Program-made: the position numbers and the translations under genes
The notes under the pieces: generated by a model
Databases searched by the model: none
What the model saw: the letters and a program-made list of their open reading frames with translations, nothing else
What the model was told of the DNA's origin: nothing
Shown here: piece after piece, positions 1 to 7,087 of the stretch
How positions within the stretch are numbered: the first letter of the stretch is position 1
How the letters are laid out: every line of letters starts with the position of its first letter
NCBI GenBank assembly: GCA_913061385.1
Contig: CAJXTM010000177.1
Span: forward strand, 1-7,135
Length of the DNA: 7,135 bases
Origin: an uncultured Rhodopirellula sp.
GTDB lineage: Bacteria; Planctomycetota; Planctomycetia; Pirellulales; Pirellulaceae
Direction of reading: 5' to 3'

Positions 1-46
1 TACACGTAAGGAGTCGTCGGCAGCGTCAGATGTGTATAAGAGACAG
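1..46 (+). other. Untrimmed Nextera adapter, i5 (P5) side; not genomic
   Basis: Bases 1-5 (TACAC) match the end of the P5 flow-cell sequence. Bases 6-13 (GTAAGGAG) match the Nextera i5 index S505. Bases 14-27 (TCGTCGGCAGCGTC) are the read-1 adapter, and bases 28-46 (AGATGTGTATAAGAGACAG) are the 19-base Tn5 mosaic end. Genomic sequence starts at 47. The stop codon TAA at 37-39, in the frame of the first gene, lies inside the adapter and must not be read as the upstream limit of that gene. Confidence 0.98.
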
Positions 47-1503
47 TCTCAGACCCCGCGGAGAATCCCAGCGACGGTTCACTACAGCCCAAATCCGAAA
101 AGCAGCGGAACAAACTGCAGCCGAACCACGCTGATCAGAAACAAAATCGTACCGCCAGCGAAGAAGTCCCTGGCGATCCCGTACCAGCTCGAGTCAACCC
201 TGACGCAACGACAACGTCCGAAGACCTAGATGACGAAATCCTCCTTGCAGAAATTGTCCAAAGTTGCCCAGAACCCAGAGCAGAAAAACCGCCAACCGCT
301 TTGGATGACTTTGAACAGCGAAACCGTGAAGTCGCCATCACCGAATTCCTGCTCCCCACAGCACCGGTTGATTTCGACTGGAACCACGCCAAACGTTTCA
401 CTCAATTCTTCGCCGAAAACCTTCACTCGATATCGACCCTCTACAGCACGCTACGGGTTCAACAGTGTGATGCGATCAAAGCCGAGAGCCAGTTAGAGCA
501 AGCTATCTTACGACACGATCTCGTCTACGCAGATCTCGCTGACGACCTAAAACGCAATCAGGATACCACGAACGCTGGCGAGACCACTGTCACTGCGTTA
601 CACACACAGGACAGCTCACTTGCCAACTCTTTCAAGCAAGCAATCCGAGGATCAAAGGCTGTAACTGCCCCACTGGCAAATATGCTTTGGCCATCCCGAA
701 ATGCGTCTATCAGAAAACGTGAAAAACATCTGAGAGCAAAAATGTCCGACGTCAACACAAAGACGCAACAAGCCGGTGAAGATCTTCAAAATTCGCGTAA
801 ACAAACAGACATCATCCGAAAACGCATGGAAGATGCTGACAGGAAGTTATTGAATGCAAGCTCCTCATCAACCAAAGCAAATGATGCATTACGTCAAACA
901 CGCATTGAGATCAACAACGCGATTCTTGAAGTGCTGGAGTCCGATACCCGGGTGCAATCCACTGAACACCTAGACGCACTTGCAATCAATTCACCATACG
1001 AACCTGCATTTCGGCAGTGCGTCACTGAGTTGCATCAACACCAGGTTGAACACAGTTTGCTCAAAAAAGAGCTTTCTGAACTTCAATCGCCACTAAATCA
1101 TGACACGCAACAACTTTCTCAGGCCACCGACGAGATTGCGTCTGCCGTCTCAAAAGGCTTTGTACATCACCCGCGGCAGCGAACACTAAAAACAGAAATC
1201 GCATGTAAGGTTGCATTTCGTACAGCGCCGGTCAGTACAAGCAGCACTGTCCGACTCGATGGAAAAGCAGAGGGAAACGCTGCCCTGAGCCTGAACTACA
1301 AGATAGATGAGATTGACTGGCAAGGTGGGGAACAACTACGGGCGTCGATCACGCAATTCAACAAAGCAGTTTCAAACGTTGGAAACCTACAGGCTCTACA
1401 CGCAATACGTTCCGTTGAAGCAGCTTCAGCTGCACACGCAATCCTCGATTGCATTTCATTCATTCGAATGGAATTGGAACGAGACTTTGGGGGAACGAAA
1501 TGA
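47..1503 (+). CDS. Hypothetical coiled-coil protein, 5'-truncated (C-terminal 484 residues)
   Basis: I do not recognise this family. The frame is open from the first genomic base: whole codons run from 49 to the TGA at 1501-1503, giving 484 residues with no true start visible. A start at the TTG at 301 would discard 84 residues of continuous reading frame and is probably wrong. Counting from base 49, residues 1-90 are hydrophilic and rich in Pro, Gln, Asn, Asp and Glu, with an acidic amphipathic patch (DLDDEILLAEIV) near residue 60; this looks like a disordered linker to a missing N-terminal domain. Residues about 129-172, 216-299 and 324-369 are charged, heptad-like helices that probably form coiled coils. 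Residues about 380-420 are short alternating beta-like segments, and residues about 425-482 form a last helix. No signal peptide or transmembrane segment is visible in the part present. The downstream gene overlaps it by four bases, so the two products may act together. Confidence 0.85.
1489..1495 (+). promoter_or_regulatory. Shine-Dalgarno-like site that fixes the start of the second coiled-coil gene
   Basis: GGGGGAA ends four bases before the ATG at 1500, inside the last codons of the preceding gene. Together with the ATGA overlap (start 1500-1502, stop 1501-1503) it supports translation re-initiation at 1500. The in-frame ATG at 1449 is 17 codons upstream, well inside the previous gene, and is the less likely start. 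Confidence 0.6.
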
Positions 1504-2612
1504 CACTATTACAGATGTTTTTTGGAGAGAACACCAGTATCATTCATGTGCATTTACGAAACCGCAGAGGCTTACGTTTAGTAAAGGGTAAACTAGAAGC
1601 ACAGCAACGACTAATTGCCAAGCGAATTAGAAACTTCGAACAAAAACACGAAGCTGAGCTGCGGCTATCGAGGTCACGTCTACACTCATCACAAACGACA
1701 TACGATAAAGCCGCCACCGAGGAGTCTCACTGTTGGAATTCTTACCATTCCGGGTGCTCTAGGATTGAAAACTTTGTCAAATGCATTCAAATTACGATCG
1801 CGAGTCTGTTCAGCAATACGTCCGATGTGAGTGCCTCAGTACACCTAGCAGACAAACTGGCCTTCGAGTGGCAGATGGCGTTTCAAGCACTGCTAGAAGC
1901 AGAGCTTGAATTAAAGCAGCACAAGTCCCACTTCCAAGCATTGGCTGCGGGCATCGAGAGTGACCGTTTTGCGATCCAAGCCTTGTCCAAACGGATTATG
2001 TCCGTGGAGCGGCAATTGCAGGCTGAAGAAAACGCGATTACGCACTGCATAAAAAAAACGGCACAGCACATGTCGCAGAGTGCGTTAGCACGGAAACAGA
2101 TGTTCGGACGTGCAATCGCTGAACCGTTCTATCGCGACGTACGAGAATTGCGACGACTACTGAACCGAATCAACGCTATTGAACAGATAGCGAGAAATCA
2201 GCCGAAGCATGAGAAATCGCAAAAGTGTCACGAACTGCTGGAAACAGTCATGGAACAATCTTTTGACGAGCGGAAGCTTCCACTGACTTGTCGGATACCA
2301 CTCAAGGGCAGAGGAATTGTTGCACGAGTCGATAGAAACTTCGCCGACAGCACCGACCAAGACACCGGTGCTAACAACCGCCGCGTTTTTATAGGCGACA
2401 AACATACGTTCCACTGCTCAATTCTTCAAAGACATTGGAAGTCCGACCTGGTTAGTGACACCGTGTCTTTCTGTACAACAACCTCTCTCAGTGAGTCCAT
2501 TGCAGACTCTACAAAAACCGAGACTGGAAACATCATCCAACGATTGGAAACCGAAGCAAACGCCGTGTCGCGGCGACTGTCCAAAAGCATTTTCACCGGT
2601 TTGAGTATTTGA
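1500..2612 (+). CDS. Hypothetical coiled-coil protein coupled to the upstream gene (370 aa)
   Basis: No family recognised. The start at ATG 1500 is chosen because it overlaps the preceding stop in an ATGA arrangement and has a purine-rich SD-like sequence just upstream. The product is soluble, with no signal peptide or membrane helix. Residues about 28-75 and 120-252 are rich in Glu, Lys, Arg, Gln, Leu and Ala in heptad-like spacing, consistent with long coiled coils; a more mixed patch (about 76-115) that includes Cys78, Cys86 and Cys95 breaks them. Residues about 258-330 look beta-rich (LPLTCRIPLKGRGIVARV; FIGDKHTFHCSIL), and residues about 335-368 form a final helix. The order coiled coil, beta patch, terminal helix is also seen in the upstream product, so the two may be distant paralogues or structural partners. 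A cytoplasmic scaffold or assembly role is possible but nothing in the sequence proves it. No enzyme motif or nucleotide-binding loop was found. Confidence 0.82.
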   Translation: MTLLQMFFGENTSIIHVHLRNRRGLRLVKGKLEAQQRLIAKRIRNFEQKHEAELRLSRSRLHSSQTTYDKAATEESHCWNSYHSGCSRIENFVKCIQITIASLFSNTSDVSASVHLADKLAFEWQMAFQALLEAELELKQHKSHFQALAAGIESDRFAIQALSKRIMSVERQLQAEENAITHCIKKTAQHMSQSALARKQMFGRAIAEPFYRDVRELRRLLNRINAIEQIARNQPKHEKSQKCHELLETVMEQSFDERKLPLTCRIPLKGRGIVARVDRNFADSTDQDTGANNRRVFIGDKHTFHCSILQRHWKSDLVSDTVSFCTTTSLSESIADSTKTETGNIIQRLETEANAVSRRLSKSIFTGLSI

Positions 2613-2830
2613 ATGAATGATTCCCAAACCAGCGGATTATCCGCGAAATATTTTGACTGAAACTGCCGCTCTTCCCCCTGCAGTTCATTGTTCCCCTCCT
2701 GATGTCGATCAAACCCAACGGTCCCAGACCAGCACTTGATTTTCACACACGTGGTATAAATAAGTCACCCTTTCGTGAATAAGGATCATTAGGCCCCATC
2801 GGCTATAGCCACCCACCAAGTAATAGTGCC
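2613..2830. other. Intergenic gap between the coiled-coil unit and the sulfatases
   Basis: This gap of 218 bases holds no convincing gene; open frames on the minus strand here are extensions of shadows over the upstream gene. It contains a small hairpin at 2632-2644 (GCGGA, loop TTA, TCCGC) followed by an AT-rich stretch without a proper T-run, which is at best a weak terminator. A TATAAA-type -10 candidate lies at 2755-2760. The gap suggests the sulfatase has its own promoter and is not part of the upstream unit. Confidence 0.6.
2752..2760 (+). promoter_or_regulatory. Candidate extended -10 promoter for the sulfatase genes
   Basis: TGGTATAAA fits the extended -10 pattern TGnTATAAT with one mismatch at the last, usually well conserved, T. 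It lies about 70 bases before the sulfatase start. A TTGATT at 2736-2741 is too close (13-base spacer) to be a normal -35. Promoter rules in this organism are unknown, so this is a guess from a sigma-70-like pattern. Confidence 0.3.
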
Positions 2831-4639
2831 ATGAGAATCGCGTCCTTTATTTTGTGTTTGCTTTTGCTTGACACCTTGCATGCTGCGAACAAACCCAACA
2901 TCGTGTTTTTCCTTGTCGACGATTTAGGGCTCGGTGATGTGGGTTGCTTCGGCTCTGCATTTCACGAGACTCCACACATCGATCAACTCTGTGCGGATGG
3001 TTTGAAATTCACACAAGCGTATTCCGCCTGCACGGTTTGTTCACCTAGCAGAGCGGCTATCCTTTTGGGAAAATACCCTGCCCGAACAAACTTGACTGAC
3101 TGGATTGCTGGGCACGGCAGACGTAATGCTCCACTCAATATTCCAAACTGGAATATGCGGATGGAATTGTCGGAAACGACTCTTCCTGAAGCCTTAAAAG
3201 AGCAGGGGTACAAGAGCCAATTTGTAGGCAAGTGGCATTTGATGCCCATTGGGGCGGATGATTTTGATCAACATTATCCAACAGCGCATGGGTTTGACCG
3301 AAATATTGGGGGACGTGAATGGGGACAGCCTAAGGGCCCCGGCAAATACTTTTCGCCTTTTGGCATGCCCAACCTAGATGATGGTGAGCAAGGTGACTTC
3401 CTCACCGACGCGCTCACCGATGAAGCAGTTGACTTCATTGACGCTAACCAGCGCAGTCCATTCTTTCTCTACCTGTCCTACTACACGGTGCACGGACCAA
3501 TCATGGCACCGCCCAATCTGGTCCAAAAGTACCGCGAGAAAGCGAAGTCATTTCCGAAACCATACTCCGAACGAGTCAATCCCGCGTTTGCGGCAATGAC
3601 CGAACTGCTAGATCGGAGCGTCGGCCGTGTGCGAGCTAAACTTTCCGAACTTGGTTTAGCGGAGAACACGATAATTGTGTTTACATCCGACAACGGCGGC
3701 ACATCCGAACTCGCGTCCGCAGGATTGCGCGGTGCGAAAGCGTTCGCGTACGAAGGTGGCACGCGTGTGTCGACGATGGTGAGTTGGCCCGGTGTAACCA
3801 CACCGGGTTCTGAATGTAATGTGCCCATCATTGGCAATGATTTTTATCCAACTCTTTTAGAAATGTCGGGGGCTGACCTGCTGCCAAAGCAACACGTTGA
3901 CGGTCAGAGCCTTGTTCCATTGCTCAAGAAGTCAGACGCTCCGTGGGAACGAGACGAATTGTACTGGCACTACCCGCACTACCATCGGACAACCCCCTAC
4001 GGCGCCATACGCAAGGGAAACTGGAAGCTGATCGAGTTCTATGAAAACCATGCGCTCGAGCTCTACAACCTTGGCTCCGACCCCGCAGAACGCACAAACT
4101 TGGCAAAAGAACAGGAAGCCATTACCGCTGATCTACTCAGCCGTCTAAACCAATGGCGGAGCGCGGTCGGTGCACAGATGCCGACGTTAAACGCTAATTA
4201 CAAACCAACGGCAGTGGGCAAACCACGCACCGTTCGACACAATGAAAATCCCGTCTCGACTCCCTATGGCACGATCTCAGCTTCTTCGCATCAACCGGGG
4301 AATTTCCCACATTACTCAGTCGATGGCGATAAGACCACACGCTGGGCCGCCTCAAACGAGGCTGTCCCGCAATGGATCCAGCTTGACTTTGGCAAGCAAC
4401 GAACCTTATCCGGAGTCGAAATTCGCTTCAAGAACCGCACTCGAATCCACTACTGTGTAAGTATTTCCGATAACGGCAGTGACTGGACCAAGGTCCATGA
4501 ATCAAACAAGCCCCTAGCGATACAAAACGAACAGGTCTCGTTCACTGCAAAATCGAGATACGTACGAGTCACAATTGAAGGCATTGAGTCAGGGTGGGCA
4601 ACCATCGAAGACTGGAAACCTGTCCACAACGACTTGTAA
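2831..4639 (+). CDS. Exported formylglycine-type sulfatase with C-terminal F5/8 type C domain (602 aa)
   Basis: A sulfatase of the alkaline phosphatase superfamily (SulfAtlas type S1), expected to hydrolyse a sulfate ester on a carbohydrate. Residues 1-18 are a signal peptide (FILCLLLL core, cleavage after LHA), so it is exported. Visible active-site residues are Asp30-Asp31 and Asp287-Asn288 as metal ligands, Cys70 in C-S-P-S-R (70-74) as the residue converted to formylglycine, Arg74, Lys134 and His136 in GKWH, His221, and Lys303 in LRGAK before EGG. The usual C-terminal subdomain follows (about 370-450). Residues about 477-597 match an F5/8 type C (discoidin/CBM32-like) fold: DGDKTTRW, WIQLDFG, then SISDNGSDW and RYVRVTIEG. 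This domain probably binds glycan. The motif after the catalytic site reads LLGK instead of the common LTGR. The segment TNLTDWI and the IGG region recall the S1_16 subfamily, from memory only. No clear SD precedes the ATG; the signal peptide fixes the start. Another sulfatase follows after 184 bases. Confidence 0.95.
   Translation: MRIASFILCLLLLDTLHAANKPNIVFFLVDDLGLGDVGCFGSAFHETPHIDQLCADGLKFTQAYSACTVCSPSRAAILLGKYPARTNLTDWIAGHGRRNAPLNIPNWNMRMELSETTLPEALKEQGYKSQFVGKWHLMPIGADDFDQHYPTAHGFDRNIGGREWGQPKGPGKYFSPFGMPNLDDGEQGDFLTDALTDEAVDFIDANQRSPFFLYLSYYTVHGPIMAPPNLVQKYREKAKSFPKPYSERVNPAFAAMTELLDRSVGRVRAKLSELGLAENTIIVFTSDNGGTSELASAGLRGAKAFAYEGGTRVSTMVSWPGVTTPGSECNVPIIGNDFYPTLLEMSGADLLPKQHVDGQSLVPLLKKSDAPWERDELYWHYPHYHRTTPYGAIRKGNWKLIEFYENHALELYNLGSDPAERTNLAKEQEAITADLLSRLNQWRSAVGAQMPTLNANYKPTAVGKPRTVRHNENPVSTPYGTISASSHQPGNFPHYSVDGDKTTRWAASNEAVPQWIQLDFGKQRTLSGVEIRFKNRTRIHYCVSISDNGSDWTKVHESNKPLAIQNEQVSFTAKSRYVRVTIEGIESGWATIEDWKPVHNDL
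3786..3809 (+). repeat. Perfect inverted repeat (hairpin) inside the sulfatase gene
   Basis: CCCGGTGT at 3788-3795 and ACACCGGG at 3800-3807 are perfect reverse complements around the loop AACC. Two flanking G-U pairs (3787/3808 and 3786/3809) could lengthen the RNA stem to 10. It encodes the WPGVTTPG segment of the protein (codons for residues 319-326). There is no T-run after it, so it is not an intrinsic terminator. It may simply reflect the codons of the repeated Pro-Gly pairs. Confidence 0.6.
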
Positions 4640-4823
4640 GCCTGCAGAGTACTGGTTCCCGCTACCCAACGGAACATAAACCTCAAGAGGAACAGCGATT
4701 CGCATTTTTCACTCACAGCCCAGAGACCGCACCCCAAACCTCGACTCAGTGGGCAAACAGTCCCAACGAGGTCAAACCAACCTGCCCCAATCCTTTTCAT
4801 CGCGATTCTCGAAAGCAAACCCC

Positions 4824-6161
4824 ATGATTCTCCGTGTTTCATCAGCCTTGTTCGCCCTGTTCATCATCACGCGCGTAGCGCACAGCGAACGACCCAACAT
4901 CGTTTTGATCATGGCCGATGATCTTGGCTTCGGCGATTTGGAGTGTTACGGGCATCCACGAGTGAAAACGCCGAATATCAATCAACTCGCCAAGCAGGGC
5001 GTGCGATTCACACAGCACTATGCCAACGGACCCGAGTGCAGTCCCACGCGTACCGCTTTGTTAACCGGCAGATATCAACAATACGCCGGAGGACTTGAGT
5101 GCGCAATTGGCACAGGCAATGTTGGTCGCTATGACGACGCGATCCGCTTGGCAGAACAACATGACCTAGGACTGCCAGCAAATCAGACTGTTCTTCCCCA
5201 AATGGTGCAAGCTCAAGGCTACCGGTCTGCAATATTTGGCAAATGGCACCTTGGATATGAACCCAAATTCAATCCCAAGGCCCACGGCTGGGGCGAGTTC
5301 TTTGGTTATCTGGGCGGTAATGTCCATTATTTCAATCATCGAGAAACCAGTGATTTGCATGTCCTCTTCGCAGATGACTTACCGGTCTACCGTGACGGAT
5401 ACATGACAGACTTGATCACAGACGCGTCGGTGGATTTCATTCAAAAGACGAGCGAACCCTTTCTACTTTTCGTCTCACACGAGTCACCTCACTTTCCTTT
5501 CCAAGGACCGTCCGATAATGGAAAACTAGTCACAAGTGATAATTGGATGGAGGTCGACAAGGATGCTTATGTGGCAATGATTGAGTCACTAGACGATAGC
5601 GTCGGAAAAATTGTTAATGCCATCGATCAAAAAGGGCAACGAGACAACACCATCGTCATCTTTGTGTCTGACAATGGTGGCTTCGCCAATGCAGCAAACA
5701 TGGGTCCATTGCGTGGCAGCAAAAGCATGACTTATGAGGGTGGCATTCGAGTGCCCCTCATCATTCGATGGCCAGCCCAAATAAAGCCGGGGCAGACGAG
5801 TGATCAAGTATGCATTACCTTTGATCTGACCAAATCGATTCTAAACTTGGCTGGGGCTGATGCTCAGCAACAACATCTCGACGGTTACGACATCATTAAC
5901 CATCTCGTGCAACAAAAAACCTCCGTTCCACGCACCCTTTATTGGCGAGGAAGACGGGGTGATCGAGTTTGGAAAGCGGTTCGTCACGGCGATAAAAAGT
6001 TGGTAACCAAACAGGGTGAGGGCGAGCCGATTCAATCGGTGTTCGATCTTTCCATCGACCCCGCAGAAAATGATGACCTCGCGAACGCCGCGCCAAAGTT
6101 GACCGGACAGTTGCTGAACTTGCTTGAGAACTGGGAAAAAACAACCCGCCCCAGTCGTTAG
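4824..6161 (+). CDS. Exported formylglycine-type sulfatase, single domain (445 aa)
   Basis: A second S1-type sulfatase, probably also acting on sulfated glycans outside the cytoplasm. The ATG at 4824 is chosen because it opens directly into a signal peptide (MILRVSSALFALFIITRVAHS, cleavage near residue 21). A GTG at 4749 would add 25 polar residues before it and is unlikely. Active-site residues seen are Asp32-Asp33 and Asp283-Asn284 (metal ligands), Cys72 in C-S-P-T-R (72-76) for formylglycine, Arg76, Lys140 and His142 in GKWH, His223 in HESPH, and Lys300 in LRGSK before YEGG. The auxiliary LTGR follows at 80-83. The segment after it (about 88-118, with ECAIGTGNVGRYDDAI) is unlike the neighbouring enzyme, so the two are not a recent duplication. 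There is no accessory binding domain; it ends shortly after the C-terminal subdomain, a normal length for the family. No clear SD is visible in the 184-base gap before it, nor a terminator, so co-transcription with the first sulfatase is plausible. Confidence 0.95.
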   Translation: MILRVSSALFALFIITRVAHSERPNIVLIMADDLGFGDLECYGHPRVKTPNINQLAKQGVRFTQHYANGPECSPTRTALLTGRYQQYAGGLECAIGTGNVGRYDDAIRLAEQHDLGLPANQTVLPQMVQAQGYRSAIFGKWHLGYEPKFNPKAHGWGEFFGYLGGNVHYFNHRETSDLHVLFADDLPVYRDGYMTDLITDASVDFIQKTSEPFLLFVSHESPHFPFQGPSDNGKLVTSDNWMEVDKDAYVAMIESLDDSVGKIVNAIDQKGQRDNTIVIFVSDNGGFANAANMGPLRGSKSMTYEGGIRVPLIIRWPAQIKPGQTSDQVCITFDLTKSILNLAGADAQQQHLDGYDIINHLVQQKTSVPRTLYWRGRRGDRVWKAVRHGDKKLVTKQGEGEPIQSVFDLSIDPAENDDLANAAPKLTGQLLNLLENWEKTTRPSR

Positions 6162-6230
6162 ACGCTGACAATGCGGGCGAAGTCGCTCCTCTCCGACAAC
6201 CACAAAAAACGATCGGCAAAGAAAATTGTC

Positions 6231-7087
6231 TTACGGCGTTTTCACCGGTCGTTTGAGCGGCAGCAAACGTAAATTCATCGGTGCAGAAAGCGGCAGCGTC
6301 TTTATTTCTTCCGCAGTTCCTGCAGTTTCGCCCTCCGTTGCAGCAGACTTGCCGCGCGTTCTTCTTTCCGCTGCAGCCTTGAGACGCTTCTGATACTCTT
6401 CCTCTGCTGCAACTTCCTGACTCTGCAATTCACGGACTGTTTGTATGGATTCAGCATCGTCGCCCGCGATTTCAATTCCAGCTGCGAGTAGATCCTTTTC
6501 CATACTCAACTGGACCAATGTGTTGAATCGCTTCATTCCCATTTCCTTACCATTCACCACTGCCGTATCGCGAACAAACTCTCCAAACCGAACATACGAC
6601 AATCGCCCCCTACGCTGCATATTCGTTTGCACTTCAACTGCTCGAGATACCAGCCCTGCTTCCCTCATCAAATCAACTGCTAACGCGTCCAGCTTCTCGG
6701 CGCTCTTCAACAAATCATCATCAACTAACTTGAGAGTCTCCCGAGCATCAGAAATCCAATCCGCCTCTACCTGTCGATAAGCGATCGTCAACAATCCCGC
6801 CACAATTCCATCACGTTTGACAGAATCGTCATCGCGTAATCCACTTACCGCCGCAGAAGCCTCCTTGAGCCATTCCTTCTGTTCACTGGCCGATCCATCT
6901 CTGGGAGCCGGGAACAGATCCAAGAAGTTCTGTTGTGTTAGCAACCATGGGCGTTTTGTACCTCGGTTCACGTAGTATTGGGCCGGATTTCCGGGCCCTT
7001 GAACCAAAGGATTCCCATTTTGTCGAAGCACCACGTCTAAACAAACGATGGCTGATTCATAATCGCCAACGGACGCAAAGATATTTG
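6231..7087 (-). CDS. TPR-containing hypothetical protein, 5'-truncated (C-terminal 284 residues)
   Basis: Minus-strand frame ending at TAA (complement of 6231-6233). It stays open to the last genomic base, so the true start lies beyond the window; the GTG at 7034 is only an internal codon. The residues recovered upstream of that GTG read NIFASVGDYESAIVCLD and continue VVLRQNGN. With the codon that straddles the adapter joint possibly giving Ala, this fits one TPR repeat (A-x6-G-D-Y-x2-A-I), making it the C-terminal end of a TPR protein. The rest is mostly helical and charged (for example QKEWLKEASAAVSGL and ARETLKLVDDDLL), consistent with further degenerate TPR-like helices. The tail from about residue 225 is Ala/Glu/Lys/Arg-rich, low complexity and probably disordered, with a basic end (LPLKRPVKTP). 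No catalytic motif is seen. It converges on the second sulfatase with only 69 bases between the stop codons and no clear terminator there. Function unknown; protein-protein interaction is what TPRs usually do. Confidence 0.85.

Noticed and set aside
28..46. Tn5/IS50 mosaic-end sequence, with its mirror copy at 7088-7106, resembling transposon terminal repeats
   Set aside because: Both copies are joined to Nextera adapter and index sequences, so they come from library preparation and not from a mobile element.
32..229. Open frame of 65 codons starting inside the left adapter
   Set aside because: Its start lies in synthetic sequence, and it overlaps the longer open frame of the first gene in another frame.
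1449..1499. In-frame upstream ATG for the second coiled-coil gene
   Set aside because: It would overlap the previous gene by 55 bases; ATG 1500 has both an SD-like site and the classic ATGA overlap.
2632..2644. Small hairpin after the coiled-coil unit as an intrinsic terminator
   Set aside because: The stem has only five pairs, and the sequence after it (GAAATATTTT) is not a clean T-run.
2426..2746. Minus-strand open frame of 106 codons across the end of the second coiled-coil gene
   Set aside because: Most of it lies antisense to a well-supported gene, and its product shows no recognisable motif or composition of a real protein.
4749..4823. GTG start giving the second sulfatase 25 more residues
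   Set aside because: The added residues are polar and would bury the signal peptide that begins exactly at ATG 4824.
5841..6219. Minus-strand open frames of 107 and 120 codons over the end of the second sulfatase
   Set aside because: They are antisense to conserved sulfatase coding sequence and show no recognisable protein features.
6162..6230. Possible bidirectional terminator between the convergent genes
   Set aside because: There is an A-run at 6204-6209 but no stable stem next to it on either strand.
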